This document shows, piece after piece, positions 28,464-28,649 of a DNA stretch of 28,649 nt. Below the pieces are notes generated by a model, which searched no databases, was not told the origin of the DNA, and saw only the letters and a list, made by a program, of their open reading frames with translations. Every line of letters begins with the position of its first letter. The first letter of the stretch is position 1. A program made the position numbers and the translations under genes. Source of the DNA: a virus; IMG/VR virus record IMGVR_UViG_3300035682_000143, positions 1 through 28,649 of that record; one strand, written 5' to 3'.

Positions 28464-28649
28464 ATGAGATCAATAACAATATTATTTGCTACCGCAATAT
28501 TTACTACAGTGTGTCACGCAACATGGAACCCTAGTGAGGCGGAGGTCGCATTAAGTGCAAAAGAAGATGCTAGAGATATTGCATTATTTAAATTAATGAC
28601 ACCTAGTGCTGATGAAATCAAATTAAGTGCCAAAGAAGATGCAAGAGAC
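28464..28649 (+). CDS. Secreted protein with LSAKEDARD repeats (runs off the window)
   Basis: The visible 62 residues open with a Sec signal peptide (MRSITILFATAIFTTVCHA, cut after residue 19). The mature part has two copies of a 24-residue unit whose core is LSAKEDARD (residues 30-38 and 54-62); the second starts before the window ends, so more may follow. Before each copy comes a similar (S/E)-A-(D/E)-E-(V/I) phrase. The polar, helical repeat suggests a coiled, secreted or periplasmic rod-like protein. AAGGA lies 8-12 bases before the ATG, and the gene begins nine bases after the solute-binding protein, probably in one transcript. The function is unknown. Confidence 0.7.
   Translation, partial: MRSITILFATAIFTTVCHATWNPSEAEVALSAKEDARDIALFKLMTPSADEIKLSAKEDARD

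Noticed and set aside
1-28649. CRISPR arrays, insertion sequences, integrase or attachment sites
   Set aside because: No regularly spaced repeats, transposase-like or integrase-like protein, or duplicated tRNA end was found in the window.

Overview
The window looks like part of the genome of a T4-related, strictly lytic myovirus of an aquatic Gram-negative bacterium (a marine or freshwater 'far-T4' phage of the cyanophage/pelagiphage kind). The grounds are a T4-type replication set (clamp-loader small subunit gp62, primase gp61, helicase gp41), phage nrdA/nrdB with glutaredoxin, T4-like late promoters (TATAAATA and close variants), a PAAR spike protein, tightly packed genes with ATGA/TTGA overlaps, and an AT-rich composition. 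The signal peptides and the lipobox suggest a Gram-negative host. The host genus cannot be read from the window.

Layout. 1-2770: replication operon on the + strand (unknown 166-aa protein, gp62, a zinc-finger protein, two small proteins, and a 192-aa protein that looks like a miniature DnaE/Pol III alpha core). 2737-3828: a minus-strand pair (fatty acid desaturase and an unknown protein). 3867-7139: a late-promoter virion-type gene, then primase and helicase. 7140-13225: a block of small, mostly unrecognised genes, many probably virion or prohead components, served by at least four GATAAATA late promoters (one divergent pair) and one clear terminator. 13234-14395: a PD-(D/E)XK nuclease under a sigma70-type promoter and an unknown gene. 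14458-19561: deoxynucleotide operon nrdA, class II aldolase-like, nrdB, small genes including a CDGSH-like mini protein, and glutaredoxin. 19557-23514: late structural genes (LSm-like, PAAR-M15 peptidase fusion, a 766-aa probable tail or baseplate protein, a small virion protein). 23531-26803: an early-type operon under a consensus sigma70 promoter with an inverted repeat over its -35 (cupin, WYL_2-like, GGCT-like, zinc ribbon, Stf0-like sulfotransferase and others). 26833-28649: a run of genes for exported proteins (His-rich secreted protein, lipoprotein, solute-binding protein, repeat-bearing secreted protein) with a class II tRNA between the first two.

How it works together. Early promoters of the form T(T/A)GAC(A/T)-N17-TATAAT drive replication, nuclease and host-takeover genes; late promoters drive virion genes. 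Several promoters lie so close to the start codon that the mRNAs would be nearly leaderless. The Nrd/glutaredoxin set supplies dNTPs for the replisome. The exported proteins, desaturase and sulfotransferase look like host-envelope or metabolism modifiers.

The items most worth a second look are the mini-DnaE protein (2191-2769), the serine-type tRNA body with a CCG anticodon (27235-27321), the exported-protein cassette with a lone solute-binding protein, the aldolase between nrdA and nrdB, the CDGSH-like peptide (19167-19325) and the leaderless promoter architecture. All functions were assigned by eye from motifs; no database was searched.
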